Shown one piece after another: positions 8,837-17,138 of a stretch of DNA of 64,000 nt; the first letter of the stretch is position 1; every line of letters starts with the position of its first letter. The notes below the pieces were generated by a model. That model saw only the letters and a program-made list of their open reading frames with translations. It was not told the origin of the DNA and searched no databases. Source of the stretch: Halorientalis persicus (GTDB lineage Archaea > Halobacteriota > Halobacteria > Halobacteriales > Haloarculaceae); assembly GCF_900110215.1 (NCBI RefSeq), contig NZ_FOCX01000014.1, forward strand, positions 31,030-95,029. The letters run 5' to 3'. Made by a program: the position numbers and the translations under genes.

Positions 8837-9694
8837 CTACTCGTCACTCATGGCATCGCTGGCCAGATTTCTCCCACGTGCGTTCAGTGCGACTTCCGTC
8901 CGAACGCGGACCTCGTCGACCGCGCCCATCTCCAGCAAGCGCTGGTAGATCTCTTCGACCTCGTCGGGCGGAATGCCGACGAAGTCCGACATTTCGAACG
9001 GCGAGACGCCCGAATACAACGCCATCAGAACCTGACTCTCCATGTCGTCGAGTTCGCCGACGTCGCCCTCGTTGCGCTCGACGGCGCTCGTAAACAGCGA
9101 GGACAGCGCCCGCGTGTGGCGTTCGGTCCCCGTCAGATGGGTCTCGACGCTGATGTCGTTCTCGGTGTGTTCGACGGAGATCACGGTGCGGTCGGCCCCC
9201 CGAACCGTCGACTGGCTCGTGTCGATCGTCCCGACGTTGTCCATGTCGATGGCGACCCGGCCGTCCGAGAGGGCCATCTTGATCCGCTCGTCGACGTAGC
9301 GGAACTTCGCTTTCTCCCACTCGGTGTCCTGGACGACGCCACCTTCGACGGCCGGGTGTTTGACCAGGAGGATCTCGTCGTGCAGCAGTGCCCGACAGAT
9401 CGTCTCCTCTAACTGGGCGTCGGGTAGCGTCAGGAAGATGACCGCGCTCCCAACCCGGACGGCGGTGAAACTGGAGACGTGTTCGGTCGCCTCGATCTCG
9501 GGTGGATCGTCGACCAGCGAGAGCTTCGCCAGCGGCACCGTCTGTTTGTTCCCGCTGGTCGCCAGCACCAGCCGCTTGTTCGTCACGATCAGCCGGCAGG
9601 ACTGCCAGTCGGCACCCTCGTCGACCTCGCCGCCCCGGACGGCATACAGGAAATCCCCTTGCGCGTCCAGCAGCTTCTGCTCGGCGTCGCTCAT
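8837..9694 (-). CDS. cheF: CheF-like taxis protein (DUF439)
   Basis: 285 residues from MSDAEQKLLDAQGDF; the frame is open to 9787 but the extra residues are low-complexity and not family-like. The protein has the CheF pattern: an N-terminal PH-like region with CRLIVTNKRLVLAT, a conserved KHPAVEGGVVQDTEWEKAKFR block, and a C-terminal winged-helix-like part (MALYSGVSPFEMSDFVGI, RGRNLAS). In Halobacterium, CheF links the bacterial-type Che proteins to the archaellum motor. No other che or arl genes are close, so it may be a stand-alone paralogue. Confidence 0.8.
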   Translation of the reverse strand: MSDAEQKLLDAQGDFLYAVRGGEVDEGADWQSCRLIVTNKRLVLATSGNKQTVPLAKLSLVDDPPEIEATEHVSSFTAVRVGSAVIFLTLPDAQLEETICRALLHDEILLVKHPAVEGGVVQDTEWEKAKFRYVDERIKMALSDGRVAIDMDNVGTIDTSQSTVRGADRTVISVEHTENDISVETHLTGTERHTRALSSLFTSAVERNEGDVGELDDMESQVLMALYSGVSPFEMSDFVGIPPDEVEEIYQRLLEMGAVDEVRVRTEVALNARGRNLASDAMSDE

Positions 9695-9916
9695 GGACGA
9701 CCACCGTGCCGACGCGTGTCCTGTTTCCGGTCCATGCGTGCCTGACGTGACCACCGGCCGGGAGCGGCCGTCGAGTGACTCGACCACCGACCCCGCCGAA
9801 CTGGTCGAACTCGTCGGTACCTACCCCGCTCTGAAAGATAAACGTTGTCGGGTCGTTCTCAGAAGTTGTACGGACTGGCGAGTGCACGAGCGATTACGAC
9901 TGGAAACGGTGGTCGA

Positions 9917-10726
9917 TCAAAGCAACAGGAGGCCACCGCCGACCAGGGCCAGCGTCCCGAAACCGACACAGACGCCCCAGAAGGCGACCCGGCGGACCAG
10001 CGCCACCAGCGCGCCCACGGTGAGGTAGCCGACGACGGCGCTCACCGCGAGCGCCGTCACCGCCGCGGTCGGTGCCATCCCGAGCCCCTCGAAAGAGAGG
10101 AGTCCCGCACCGAGCGACGCGGGGATGGCGAGCAGGAAGGAGAGCCGGAGGGACTCGACGCCCTCGTGACCCCGCAGGAGGAGCGCGCTGACGGTCGTTC
10201 CCGACCGAGAGACGCCGGGGAGGATCGCCAGTCCCTGCAGGACGCCGACCGCCAGCGCGTCGACGAGGTCCGGTTCGGTCCGGCGGTCGATGCCACCCCG
10301 GGACTCGGCGACCTTCTGGACGATGCCCGTCACGACCAGCAGGCCGCCGATCAGCGCCACGAACGCGCCGCCGGCCAGCTCCGACACCAGCGCTTCGAGC
10401 GCGGTGTAGGCGGCCAGCCCGACGACCATCGAGGACAGCGTGGCCACGATCAGGAAGGACACGTCGGCGGTTCCCTCGCCGAACGGATCGTCCGCCGAGA
10501 GGTCGGGCAGTGTCCACAGCACGTCCCCGATCTCGTCGCGGTAGTAGACCGTCGCCGCCAGCGCCGTCCCGGCGTGGAGAAAGAGCGCGAATTGGACCGC
10601 CGCCCCCGGATCGGCGTTCCCGAGCAGGTTCAACACCAGCGCGACCGTCCCCTCGCTGGAGACCGGTAACCACTCCAGCACGCCCTGGACGACCCCGACG
10701 ATCACGGCGAGCAACTGCTCGTCCAT
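9917..10726 (-). CDS. uppP: Undecaprenyl-diphosphatase family protein (UppP/BacA)
   Basis: 269 residues with about eight hydrophobic helices. The two BacA signature regions are present: GVVQGVLEWLPVSSEGT near residue 11 and LPGVSRSGTTVS near residue 178. In bacteria this enzyme dephosphorylates undecaprenyl-PP; in haloarchaea a polyprenyl or dolichyl diphosphate recycled during glycan transfer is the likely substrate. The family's usual SSSGH is replaced by SSEGT, the form seen in archaeal members, so specificity may differ. A TATA box 27 nt upstream implies a leaderless transcript. Confidence 0.85.
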   Translation of the reverse strand: MDEQLLAVIVGVVQGVLEWLPVSSEGTVALVLNLLGNADPGAAVQFALFLHAGTALAATVYYRDEIGDVLWTLPDLSADDPFGEGTADVSFLIVATLSSMVVGLAAYTALEALVSELAGGAFVALIGGLLVVTGIVQKVAESRGGIDRRTEPDLVDALAVGVLQGLAILPGVSRSGTTVSALLLRGHEGVESLRLSFLLAIPASLGAGLLSFEGLGMAPTAAVTALAVSAVVGYLTVGALVALVRRVAFWGVCVGFGTLALVGGGLLLL

Positions 10727-10749
10727 ACACCGGGGCCGGCGTCACGCGG

Positions 10750-10757
10750 CAAATATG
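10750..10757 (-). promoter_or_regulatory. TATA box of uppP
   Basis: On the minus strand CCATATTT is centred about 27 nt before the uppP ATG, the spacing expected for leaderless haloarchaeal initiation. Confidence 0.5.
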
Positions 10758-10853
10758 GTTCGATACTGTGGCGGCGACCGCGACCTGGCCGATCGTCGCG
10801 TCGCCGGAAAAGAGTGGACCCGCGAGGGGGCGCGGGCCCGAACGAGAGTGAGT

Positions 10854-10916
10854 GGGTCCCGAAATGTGGGGAACGGGTCCCGGAGTGTGGGGAACGAGTC
10901 CCGAAATGTGGGGAGC
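10854..10916. repeat. 21-nt tandem repeat, three units
   Basis: Three consecutive 21-nt units at 10854-10874, 10875-10895 and 10896-10916, each of the form G(G/A)GTCCCG(A/G)A/GTGTGGGGA(A/G)C with 2-4 differences. A partial fourth unit (GGGACTCGG) follows. They lie in the 283-bp gap between uppP and the R2lox gene, 128-190 bp upstream of uppP. There is no coding potential on either strand consistent with neighbouring genes. Confidence 0.85.
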
Positions 10917-10933
10917 GGGACTCGGGTCGCGCG

Positions 10934-11006
10934 CAGTTGGGGGAGTCGCGCTGTGGTGTTGGGAGCGTGCAGTCGGGATTCGCAATCGGGGTGTCGGGAA
11001 CGGGGT
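10934..11006. other. G-rich tract 3' of the R2lox gene
   Basis: G-rich on the plus strand (GTTGGGGGAGTCGC at 10936-10949, then several GGG runs), ending 4 bp before the R2lox stop. In the R2lox transcript this is a C-rich 3' untranslated region. The 14-nt core recurs exactly at 20724-20737 downstream of secD. Confidence 0.55.
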
Positions 11007-11009
11007 GAA

Positions 11010-11942
11010 TCAGTCTGCCGCCGCGGCGCTCTCGTCCATGTCGACGAGTTCGTGAACGTCGGGGACCTCGGCGTCGGCGTCGGTGATGATCTCGATCCTG
11101 CGGGTGAGTTTGTCCCGGGAGTAAGCCACCAGCGGCGCGGGGTTCAGGCTCTCGGTCAGGTCGCTGAAGGTGCCCGCGACGTGGGGCATCAGGCTCTGGA
11201 GCGTCTCCTGCACCACGTCCTCGCTGACTTCGCCGGACTGGACGTAGCCACGGACCTTGTTCATCCCGAAGCCGACGTGACGGCCCTCGTCCGAGCGGAC
11301 CTTGGCGATGCCCTCGACCAGCCCCTCCGAGTTGGGGAAGTCCTCCTCGGTGACCTCGTCGGAACCCTGGTCGGAGAAGGCCGACTGGAAGCCGTAGTAG
11401 CCGGTCTGAGCGAGGACGGATTCGACCACGAGGTGGTAGTGACAGTACGCCCGGACGCGGTTCTCGGGGGTGTCGTCGGTCAGCAGGCGCTCCATCGCTT
11501 CTTCGGTCTTGTCGAACAGCGCGATGTAGTCGTCGTTGAAATAGCGCTGGTCGGTCGGGTTGGTGACCTCGTAGCCCAGCTCCTCGGCGACGGGGTTGAT
11601 GACCTCACGCCAGTAGCGGTCGAAAAACTGCGTGTGCTTGGCCTCCTCGTAGATCTGGCTGGAGAGGAACATCTGGTCGTTGATGTCCTCCAGGACCATC
11701 GCCAGCGGCATCAGGTCCTCCGTGACGGCCTCCTCGCCCGCGCCGAAGCGAGCGATGGCGGTCCGGAGTTCGTCGAATTCGGCTTTTTCCGGGCCGTACT
11801 CGATCATCTTCTGTTTGTCCTCTTCGAGCCCCTCGATCTCGTAGGGGTCCCAGTGCCGGTAGACGGCGTTTTTGAAGTACCCCTGGGCGAACGAGTCCGG
11901 ATCGAGCCGCATCTCGCGGCTGTCGTCCTCTACCTGTGTCAT
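11010..11942 (-). CDS. R2-like ligand-binding oxidase (R2lox) homologue
   Basis: 310 residues, ferritin-like helical bundle. All six metal ligands of R2/R2lox are visible: Glu70, Glu100 and His103 (YEEAKH), Glu174, Glu219 and His222 (DEGRH). The R2lox-specific Val73 (in GAGEEAVTED) and Tyr169, the pair forming the Tyr-Val ether cross-link in characterised proteins, are conserved, as is VESVLAQTGYYG. Homologues are often mislabelled ribonucleotide reductase beta, but no large subunit is adjacent. R2lox proteins carry a Mn/Fe cofactor and bind a fatty-acid-like ligand; the physiological reaction is unknown. A TATA at 12001-12007 could drive it with a leader of about 35 nt. Confidence 0.85.
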   Translation of the reverse strand: MTQVEDDSREMRLDPDSFAQGYFKNAVYRHWDPYEIEGLEEDKQKMIEYGPEKAEFDELRTAIARFGAGEEAVTEDLMPLAMVLEDINDQMFLSSQIYEEAKHTQFFDRYWREVINPVAEELGYEVTNPTDQRYFNDDYIALFDKTEEAMERLLTDDTPENRVRAYCHYHLVVESVLAQTGYYGFQSAFSDQGSDEVTEEDFPNSEGLVEGIAKVRSDEGRHVGFGMNKVRGYVQSGEVSEDVVQETLQSLMPHVAGTFSDLTESLNPAPLVAYSRDKLTRRIEIITDADAEVPDVHELVDMDESAAAAD

Positions 11943-12000
11943 CGTACACCCAACTGTTCGGGACGAGTCCCCTATCCGTGGTGCAAATCATCAGTGGGTC

Positions 12001-12007
12001 ATTTATA
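12001..12007. promoter_or_regulatory. TATA box in the divergent R2lox/HTH intergenic region
   Basis: ATTTATA on the plus strand reads TATAAAT on the minus strand, so it can serve either the R2lox gene (60 bp to ATG) or the HTH gene (about 105 bp to ATG). The intergenic region is only 166 bp, and shared regulation is plausible. Confidence 0.4.
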
Positions 12008-12108
12008 CCACCCCAATAGCACGGGCCCCGATCGGGGGTCAGGTGGGCCGGGACTCGCCAGCCGAGAGAACCGTCGCACCCATATGGGATCGGCCGTTAT
12101 CGGAGGTC

Positions 12109-12762
12109 ATGCGTTACGTGGAGATGGTGTTGCGGCCGGACCGGGAGGGCTTCCACCAGGCCGAGCAGGCGATCGTCGACGATCCGGACCTCCAGCGGGT
12201 CGCGATCCACCACCTCAACCAGCTCGACGACGGCACCATCGTCTTCCTCTACGAGGCCCGGGGCCCCCTCGACCGCGCGCGGGACCTGATGGACGGGCAC
12301 GAGGACGTGCTGGAGTACAGCGTCTCCCGCGAGGGGTCGAAGCTCCACGCCTACATCCACTTCGAGCCCAACGAACTCGTCGACGCGCTGTTCCGTGCGA
12401 TGCAGGAGTACAGCATCGTCGTCGACACGCCCGTGGAGTGTCTGCCCGACGGCGGCCTCCGGATCACCGGCATGGGCGATCAGGAGACGATCACCGAAGC
12501 GCTCGCGGTCGTCCCCGACAGCGTCGACGTGGAACTGGAGGCGATGCGCGAGTACCACCCCGACGACCGCCAGCTGTTTTCGATGCTCACCGACCGCCAG
12601 CAGGAGATCCTGCTCACGGCGGCCGAGTTGGGCTATTACGACGTCCCCCGCGATGCCACCTACGAGGACATCGCCGCCGAACTGGATCTGGCCCCCGTGA
12701 CCGTCGGCGAACACCTCCGGAAGATCGAATCGCGGGTGCTCACCGAGATTCTGCCGGGATGA
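12109..12762 (+). CDS. Bat-type helix-turn-helix regulator (HTH-10 family)
   Basis: 217 residues starting MRYVEMVLRPD. The N-terminal two-thirds is an ACT-like or bacterio-opsin-activator-type sensing region. The C terminus carries the HTH-10 signature: LTDRQQEILLTAAELGYYDVPRDATYEDIAAELDLAPVTVGEHLRKIE, here split around the recognition helix LAPVTVGEHLR. The family regulates metabolism, bacteriorhodopsin genes and stress responses in haloarchaea; the target is unknown. Divergent placement beside the R2lox gene makes that gene a first candidate target. Confidence 0.88.
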   Translation: MRYVEMVLRPDREGFHQAEQAIVDDPDLQRVAIHHLNQLDDGTIVFLYEARGPLDRARDLMDGHEDVLEYSVSREGSKLHAYIHFEPNELVDALFRAMQEYSIVVDTPVECLPDGGLRITGMGDQETITEALAVVPDSVDVELEAMREYHPDDRQLFSMLTDRQQEILLTAAELGYYDVPRDATYEDIAAELDLAPVTVGEHLRKIESRVLTEILPG

Positions 12763-12805
12763 GGATCGTTTCGCCACGAGGAGGCCTCCGAAGGCAAATC
12801 TGCGG

Positions 12806-12827
12806 GGTAGTGTGCGTCCACACTACC
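12806..12827. promoter_or_regulatory. Palindromic operator candidate of the AbrB/PIN module
   Basis: Perfect 9-bp inverted repeat GGTAGTGTG-N4-CACACTACC (12806-12814, 12819-12827), directly abutting the TATA-like ATTTAT at 12828-12833. A dimeric AbrB-fold antitoxin bound here would sit on the BRE and block TFB/TBP access. The operator role is inferred. Confidence 0.6.
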
Positions 12828-12833
12828 ATTTAT
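12828..12833 (+). promoter_or_regulatory. TATA box of the AbrB/PIN module, deciding the antitoxin start
   Basis: ATTTAT is centred 28 nt before the ATG at 12859. The alternative in-frame ATG at 12832 lies inside this box, so 12859 is the better start, on a leaderless transcript. Confidence 0.5.
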
Positions 12834-12858
12834 GTCGGACGCCGTCGTACTCCCTGCT

Positions 12859-13110
12859 ATGAGTAGTGAGAGCCCCGATTCCGAGAGCAAAGTCTCGGGG
12901 AACCAGGCGAACATCCCGGCTCGCATCCGGCGGGAGCTCGATATCGACGACGGCGACAAGCTCCGCTGGTACATCGAGGACGACGGGACACTTCGCGTTC
13001 AGGTCGTCCAACAACGGGGTGGCACGTTCAGCGACTTCGACGGCTACGACGGTGACCGGGAGACCACAGTCACGACCGACCACGACGCGTGGGGCGTCGA
13101 CGGCGAGTAG
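12859..13110 (+). CDS. AbrB/SpoVT-family antitoxin
   Basis: 83 residues. The swapped-hairpin AbrB core is clear: KVSGNQANIPARIRRELDI followed by DDGDKLRWYIEDDGTLRVQV, then a disordered acidic C terminus that would contact the toxin. The N terminus differs slightly depending on start; promoter spacing favours 12859 over 12832. Its stop is immediately followed by the ATG of the PIN gene (0 nt gap), so the pair is an operon. Expected functions are binding of its own promoter and inhibition of the adjacent RNase. Confidence 0.85.
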   Translation: MSSESPDSESKVSGNQANIPARIRRELDIDDGDKLRWYIEDDGTLRVQVVQQRGGTFSDFDGYDGDRETTVTTDHDAWGVDGE

Positions 13111-13545
13111 ATGCCCCGCACACTCGTCGATACGACTGTCCTCTTCGCGGCGGCGTACCGGCGCGACGGTGCACACGACGATGCCGTTCCGATTCTGCAG
13201 GGGATCGACGCCGCCGACCTGCCGGAAGCTGTGGTTCTCGATTATGTACTCGCGGAGACACTGAACGGGTTGACGACGCGGGCTGGCCACGACGCCGCGG
13301 TCGACTTCCTCGATAGAATCGAGGAGAACGCGCGGTTCCACGTCGACTCCCTGACCGCGGACGCGTTCGCCACGGCGAAAGCACTCTTCCGGCAGTACGA
13401 GCAGTTCTCGTTGGTCGATGCCTGCATCGTCGCGTACATGCAGGCCGAGGGACTCGGCTATCTCTACGCGTTCGACGACGACTTCGACGCCGCCGCGGAC
13501 GTGTATCGGCTCGACACGCCGACCGATCCTTATTCGCCTGGGTGA
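13111..13545 (+). CDS. vapC: PIN-domain ribonuclease toxin (VapC family)
   Basis: 144 residues. The PIN acidic residues are intact: Asp7 in TLVDTTVLFAA, Glu49 in LAETLNGL, Asp103 in SLVDACIVAYM, and Asp122/Asp124 in YAFDDDFD. The family degrades RNA with Mg2+. It is paired with an AbrB-fold antitoxin rather than the VapB seen at the left end of the window, so the two modules are not recent duplicates. Confidence 0.88.
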   Translation: MPRTLVDTTVLFAAAYRRDGAHDDAVPILQGIDAADLPEAVVLDYVLAETLNGLTTRAGHDAAVDFLDRIEENARFHVDSLTADAFATAKALFRQYEQFSLVDACIVAYMQAEGLGYLYAFDDDFDAAADVYRLDTPTDPYSPG

Positions 13546-13564
13546 GTCAGCGCTCCGACGGCGC

Positions 13565-15112
13565 TTACATATCCGGCAGGCCGCCGAAGTTCATCGTCAC
13601 CGACTTCTGCTGGGTGTAGTCCTCGAGCGTCGACTCGTCGAGTTCGCGGCCGATGCCGGACTGCTTGTACCCGCCGTAGGGACTGGGCTCGAACATATCG
13701 TTGTAGGTGTTGACCCAGACCGTTCCGGCTTCCAGGTCGTCGGCGGCCTGTTTCGCGTTCTCCAGATCGGTCGTCCAGACGCCCGACGCCAGCCCGTAGA
13801 TGGTGTCGTTGGCCTCGGCCATCATCTGGTCGTAGTCCGACCACTCCAGGACCGAGAGGACGGGACCGAACACTTCCTCGCAGGCGATGGTGTCTCCGTT
13901 GTCGATGTCCGTGAGGATGGTCGGCTTGTAGAAGGGTGCGCCGTCGAGGTCGGCGTCGGCGGGCTGTTCGCCGCCGTATGCCAGCGTCGCGCCTTCTTCC
14001 AGCGCGGTGTCGACGTACGAGCGCACGTCGTCGAGGTGGTCGTGGTCGATGAGCGGGCCCACGTCGGTCCGGGGATCGAGCGGGTCGCCGATCTGGAGGT
14101 CGTCGGTGGCCTCGACGAAGGCCTCCAGGAACTCGTCGTAGATGTCCTCGTGGAGGAACATACGCGAGCCCATGGTACACTGCTGGCCGACGTTGAACCA
14201 GGAGGCGATGATGCTCCCCTGGACGGCCTTCTCGATGTCGGCGTCGGGGAAGACGATGTTCGGGCTCTTCCCACCGAGTTCCAGCGACACCGGGGTAATG
14301 TTCTCGGCGGCGTTCTGCATCGTGTACTGGCCCGCCGCGGTCGACCCCGTCAGGGCGACCTTGCCGACGCCGGCGTGGCCGGTCAGTGCGTTCCCGACCT
14401 CGCTGCCAGCGCCGGTGACGACGTTGACGGCACCGTCGGGGAGGACCTCCTGGATCGTGCGGGCCATCTCCAGCGTGGAGAGGGAGGCCCGCGAGGAGGG
14501 CTTGAACACCACGGCGTTGCCCGCGGCCAGCGCGGGGGCCATCTTCCAGGCGACGAACATCGCCGGGAAGTTCCAGGCGCTGATGAGCCCGACGACGCCG
14601 TAGGGCTCGTTCTGCGTGTAGGTCAGCCGGTCGGGGCTAGCCGGCGGCCGGCGACCCTCGTCGGCGGTGCGGGCGAGGCTGGCGAAGTACCGGAACTGCT
14701 CGATGGCGACCTCGAGATCGACGAACATCGAGTGCTGGTTGGCCTTCCCCACCTCCAGCGAGTCGAGCCGGGCGATCTCCGACCGGCGGTCCTCCAGCCG
14801 GTCGGCGACTTCCAGCAGTTTGTTCGAGCGCTGCTGTGGCGACATGACCGACCACTTCTCGAAGCCCGCCTGGGCGGCCTCGACGGCACGGTCCACGTCC
14901 GCGGGTGTCCCTTTCTGGAACCGCGCCAACTGCTGGCCTGTCGTGGCGTCGACCGACTCGACCGTCTCGCCGCTGTCGGACTCGACCCACTCGCCGCCGA
15001 TGAGCATCCCGTACTCCTCGTCACCCACCGCCTCACTGGCGACCTGCTCGTGTTTCTCGGCGACCGAATCCCCCACGTCCACCTGATCGGAATCGAAGTA
15101 CTCGCGCTGCAT
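13565..15112 (-). CDS. NAD(P)-dependent aldehyde dehydrogenase
   Basis: 515 residues, normal ALDH length. The glutamate motif VSLELGGKSPNIV and the cysteine region NVGQQCTMGSR are present, with SAWNFPAMFVAWKMAPALAAGNAVVFKPS in the coenzyme domain (given here only as landmark AWNFP) and the C-terminal PYGGYKQSGIGRELD. The overall pattern is of the betaine-aldehyde/general aldehyde class; the substrate cannot be assigned. There is an extra acidic N-terminal 30 residues. A TATA-like sequence at 15135-15144 lies about 27 nt upstream of the ATG, suggesting a leaderless monocistronic gene. Confidence 0.93.
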   Translation of the reverse strand: MQREYFDSDQVDVGDSVAEKHEQVASEAVGDEEYGMLIGGEWVESDSGETVESVDATTGQQLARFQKGTPADVDRAVEAAQAGFEKWSVMSPQQRSNKLLEVADRLEDRRSEIARLDSLEVGKANQHSMFVDLEVAIEQFRYFASLARTADEGRRPPASPDRLTYTQNEPYGVVGLISAWNFPAMFVAWKMAPALAAGNAVVFKPSSRASLSTLEMARTIQEVLPDGAVNVVTGAGSEVGNALTGHAGVGKVALTGSTAAGQYTMQNAAENITPVSLELGGKSPNIVFPDADIEKAVQGSIIASWFNVGQQCTMGSRMFLHEDIYDEFLEAFVEATDDLQIGDPLDPRTDVGPLIDHDHLDDVRSYVDTALEEGATLAYGGEQPADADLDGAPFYKPTILTDIDNGDTIACEEVFGPVLSVLEWSDYDQMMAEANDTIYGLASGVWTTDLENAKQAADDLEAGTVWVNTYNDMFEPSPYGGYKQSGIGRELDESTLEDYTQQKSVTMNFGGLPDM

Positions 15113-15209
15113 TCCTTGCGTCGTTCACCGGACCGGTAAAAACGAGTACTGCCTCAGTTGTTCGTCCGTTTAAGTCAGGAGTGGATACGAACGGGCTCCG
15201 TCCGGTCCG

Positions 15210-16784
15210 TCACCAGAGCAGGCTGGGCCAGACGAACTGGAAGAGCAACCAGATCAGGCCCGTGAGCACGAGCGTCATCAGGACGTTCAGGACCATGCCG
15301 GCCCGCATCATGTGGCGCTGTTTGAGGTGGCCGCTCCCGAAGACGATGGCGTTGGGCGGGGTGGCGACCGGCAGGGCGAAGGCGAAGCTGGCCGCGATCG
15401 CGCCGCTGACCGCCAGAAAGACCGCGGCCGCGACCTCGGTGAGTCCCAGCGTCGTAGCGAAGACGCCGCCGATCCCGATGAGGATGGGGATGATGATGGT
15501 CGAGGTGGCCGTGTTCGAGGTCATCTCGGTGAGCAAGACGACCACGAGGACGACCGCCCCGACCACGAGGACGATGGGCGCGCCGGTCAGCGACCCGAAG
15601 ATGGTCTGGGCGAGCCACTCGGTCGCGCCAGTCGTCGCCAGGGCGTCGGCCAGTGCGATCCCGCCGCCAAAGAGCAGGATGGTGCCCCAGTCGATGTCGA
15701 CGATGTCCTCCCACTCGACGGTGTCGGCCAGCACCAGCGCGGGGATGGCGTACATCCCGACCATGACGTAGTAGAGCAGCCCCTGGTGGCCGGCGACGCC
15801 GAGCACCGTCGCACCCTCGTCGGTGCCAAAGAGAGTGTTGAACCACGGCGTCGGCAGGACGCCCAGTCGCTGGACGAACACGTCGAGGCCGCCGACGATC
15901 CACAGGATCGCCGTCGCGGCGAAGATGTACGCGACCCGACGGCCCCGCGGCGACAGCGGCCCCTCCTCTCGCAGGTACTCCCGGGCCTGCTGGCGCGCGT
16001 CGCTCACGTCCTCGATCTCGGGCGGATACAGCCGGAAGGTGAGCAGATACCAGATCAGCGGGAGCGTGACGACGACGATGGGAAGGCCGATGAGCAGCCA
16101 GTCGACGAAGCCGATCTCGTAGCCCAGGATGGCGTTGAGCTGGGTCGCCAGCACCGCGTTGGGCGGCGTCCCGATCAGCGTGCCGACGCCGCCGACGCTG
16201 GCGGCGTAGGCCGTCCCCAGCAGGGTCGCGATCTGCATATTCGAGAAGGTCTCGCTGTCGGCCGTCTCCTCTTTGAGCTGATCCCGACCGATGACCTGCG
16301 CGAGCACGCCCAGCGCGATGGGCGTCATCATCGCCGTCGTCGCGGTGTTAGACACCCACATCGAGAGGAACGCGGTCGCGAGCATGATCGCGAGGATGAG
16401 TCGCCGCGGCGAGGACCCCATCCGGCTCATGATCCACAGCGCGATCCGCCGGTCGATGTTGTACTTCTGGAGCGCGTTCGCGATCATGAAGCCCGCGATA
16501 AAGAGGAAGATCAGGTGGTCGGCGAAGCCCGACAGCGCCGGGTCCATGTCGTTGTACACGCCGAGCGCCGTCAACAGGACCGGAATCGACAGCGCCGTCA
16601 CCGCCAGCGGCACCACGCCGGTCACCCACAGCACGGCGGCGAAAAACATCGTCGCGATGGCGTACTGTCCCTTCGTCGAGAGCCCCGACGGGTCGAGCCC
16701 GAACGCGATAATCGTCGTCCCCACCAGCGCCACGACGAAGACGGCCAGTTTGCGCCCGTTCGTCCCGTTACCGAGCTGTATCAT
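15210..16784 (-). CDS. SLC13/DASS-family anion:sodium symporter
   Basis: 524 residues from MIQLGNGTNG, with about 11-12 hydrophobic helices. The two SNT signatures that line the substrate and sodium sites are present: WVSNTATTAMMTPIA in the first half and TSNTATSTIIIPIL in the second, plus GTPPNA and ATPPNA hairpin loops. This family takes up di- or tricarboxylates or sulfate with Na+. The frame is open to 16850, but the ATG at 16784 has a TATA-like box (16811-16816) about 29 nt upstream. Its dicarboxylate specificity is an inference from the family. Confidence 0.9.
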   Translation of the reverse strand: MIQLGNGTNGRKLAVFVVALVGTTIIAFGLDPSGLSTKGQYAIATMFFAAVLWVTGVVPLAVTALSIPVLLTALGVYNDMDPALSGFADHLIFLFIAGFMIANALQKYNIDRRIALWIMSRMGSSPRRLILAIMLATAFLSMWVSNTATTAMMTPIALGVLAQVIGRDQLKEETADSETFSNMQIATLLGTAYAASVGGVGTLIGTPPNAVLATQLNAILGYEIGFVDWLLIGLPIVVVTLPLIWYLLTFRLYPPEIEDVSDARQQAREYLREEGPLSPRGRRVAYIFAATAILWIVGGLDVFVQRLGVLPTPWFNTLFGTDEGATVLGVAGHQGLLYYVMVGMYAIPALVLADTVEWEDIVDIDWGTILLFGGGIALADALATTGATEWLAQTIFGSLTGAPIVLVVGAVVLVVVLLTEMTSNTATSTIIIPILIGIGGVFATTLGLTEVAAAVFLAVSGAIAASFAFALPVATPPNAIVFGSGHLKQRHMMRAGMVLNVLMTLVLTGLIWLLFQFVWPSLLW

Positions 16785-16886
16785 TGATACACGGTTCTCG
16801 ATAGTGGCGACATTTACCAGTTTCCTTCTGTAATAGAGACGATACCACACCGCACGGAGCGGGTGGATCGCGACGCCGGTCGGGCG

Positions 16887-17138
16887 TCAGAAGTGGTCGA
16901 CGAGCGCCCGAATCTGTTCGTCGGTGAGTTCCGCGGCGTAGAGGTCGAGCAGAGCGCGCCGGCGTGACGGGGAGAGGCCGCGACTGCCGCTCTCGAGCAT
17001 CGAGACGTGGGCCTGCATGAGGTCGTCGACCTCGCGTTCGACGCCCCGTTGTTCGTAGCCGGCGGCCGTCCGGAGCAACCGCCACGCGTCGGGGGAGATC
17101 TCGTCCACGTCGACCGACCGGTCCTCGACCGGTGCCAT
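16887..17138 (-). CDS. Small XRE-like helix-turn-helix protein
   Basis: 83 residues starting MAPVEDRSVDVDEI. The core LLRTAAGYEQRGVEREV-DDLMQAHVSMLESGSRGLS followed by RRALLDLYAAELT looks like an XRE-type HTH in which Gln-Ala-His-Val-Ser-Met-Leu-Glu is the recognition helix. A TATA box on the minus strand (CTTTTAAC, 17163-17170) is 28 nt from this ATG and supports it over the ATG three codons upstream. Function is unknown; it may regulate the SLC13 gene just downstream on the same strand. Confidence 0.7.
   Translation of the reverse strand: MAPVEDRSVDVDEISPDAWRLLRTAAGYEQRGVEREVDDLMQAHVSMLESGSRGLSPSRRRALLDLYAAELTDEQIRALVDHF

Noticed and set aside
10854..10916. Tandem repeat considered as a CRISPR remnant
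   Set aside because: Units are contiguous 21-mers without unique spacers, and no cas genes are in the window.
11010..11942. Annotation as ribonucleotide reductase beta subunit
   Set aside because: The R2lox-specific Val/Tyr pair and surrounding motifs are conserved, and no large subunit gene is nearby.
10755..12866. Very long open frame antisense to the R2lox gene
   Set aside because: It is a mirror of the high-GC coding frame of the real gene; its translation is Arg/Val/Gly-rich with no family motifs, and R2lox motifs on the minus strand are convincing.
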